Shown one piece after another: positions 5,839 through 6,149 of a stretch of DNA of 6,149 nt; the stretch's first letter is position 1; each line of letters begins with the position of its first letter. Both the position numbers and the translations under genes were made by a program. Location of the stretch: contig JAHEMX010000236.1 in assembly GCA_024643445.1 (NCBI GenBank), positions 1-6,149 on the forward strand, given 5' to 3'. Origin of the DNA: Desulfobulbaceae bacterium. GTDB taxonomy: Bacteria > Desulfobacterota > Desulfobulbia > Desulfobulbales > Desulfocapsaceae. The notes under the pieces are model-generated. The model searched no databases. It had not been told where the DNA came from and saw nothing but the letters and a program-made list of their open reading frames with translations.

Positions 5839-6149
5839 TTACAAAGAATCAGAAGACCTTTCATCCATCCACTTTTCAATGGTTTGACAGATATAACGGG
5901 CCACTGGCAGGGGCGCCAGATATTTGTCGAAAACTTTTTGGTTGTGGTCCCGGATGTCTAGCCATCGCTCCGCGTCAATGCGCTGGAGTATAGATTCCAG
6001 GTCGGTCCACTCGTTCCTGTTATAAAAAATTTTGATAATTCTCTGGCCAGGACCACACCCCAACATTTTCAATATACTTTATCATCTCTTTTTGGTTTTA
6101 TCCAAAAAATTGTCCATTCATACTGGCGTTGCGGAAGGTTGCTGTGTCT
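5839..6149 (-). pseudogene. Decayed gene, C-terminal part; possible glycosyltransferase remnant
   Basis: Two minus-strand frames read as one protein tail. From 6148 a frame gives ATFRNASMNGQFFG, an in-frame TAA (6100-6098), then NQKEMIKYIENVG and SWPENYQNF before another TAA (6022-6020). Skipping one base in the T6 run (plus-strand A run 6024-6029) continues into YNRNEWTDLESILQRI, DAERWLDIRDHNQKVFDKYL and PLPVARYICQTIEKWM, ending at 5839. One extra T and one stop would thus break an otherwise coherent sequence. The downstream part alone is a 77-codon frame from a TTG at 6072, which could instead be a small separate gene. The tail resembles C-termini of surface-polysaccharide glycosyltransferases only in general character; I cannot name a family. 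The gene continues beyond the window. Confidence 0.42.

Noticed and set aside
5755..5993. Two overlapping rightward frames of 68 and 78 codons
   Set aside because: They overlap the better-looking leftward remnant, lack good ribosome sites and have no protein-like pattern.
1..6149. CRISPR array, tRNA or rRNA genes
   Set aside because: No regularly spaced repeats, cloverleaf-like or rRNA-like sequences were seen on either strand.

Overview
The window looks like chromosomal DNA from a Gram-negative bacterium, most likely of the Desulfobacterota (former Deltaproteobacteria) type. This is inferred from the lptA-lptB-rpoN gene order, from an ArgB with the Lys-Tyr-Gly-Gly-His-Ala-Met nucleotide loop, and from moderately GC-rich coding sequence in the left two thirds. 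No rRNA or other phylogenetic marker is present to fix the lineage.

Left part (1-4448), housekeeping. The first 120 codons of argB (acetylglutamate kinase) read leftward off the window edge. A 237-bp divergent intergenic region follows, with a candidate promoter facing each way and a 15-bp palindrome in the lptA leader. Rightward come lptA (periplasmic LPS-transport bridge protein), lptB (LPS-transport ATPase), rpoN (sigma-54) and a WYL-domain transcription regulator. The lptA-lptB gap is 45 nt. The lptB-rpoN gap is 135 nt and holds nested and mutually exclusive inverted repeats, like an RNA leader. The rpoN-WYL gap is only 5 nt. LPS export and sigma-54 thus sit in one probable transcription unit, with an unusual regulator in the place where hpf and PTS genes often follow rpoN.

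Right part (4449-6149), visibly more AT-rich and accessory-looking. A polytopic membrane protein of the acyltransferase-3 type is encoded leftward, convergent with the WYL gene, and ends at a short intrinsic terminator. About 250 bp without a recognisable gene follows. The window ends in what reads as a decayed leftward gene, with an in-frame stop and a frameshift at a homopolymer, perhaps a glycosyltransferase remnant. A 12-bp direct repeat brackets the acyltransferase segment. The acyltransferase could modify a surface polysaccharide, which would suit LPS-transport neighbours, but this is inference.

I see no convincing wholly new system. The best leads are the rpoN leader, the rpoN-coupled WYL regulator, and the AT-rich acyltransferase/pseudogene segment.
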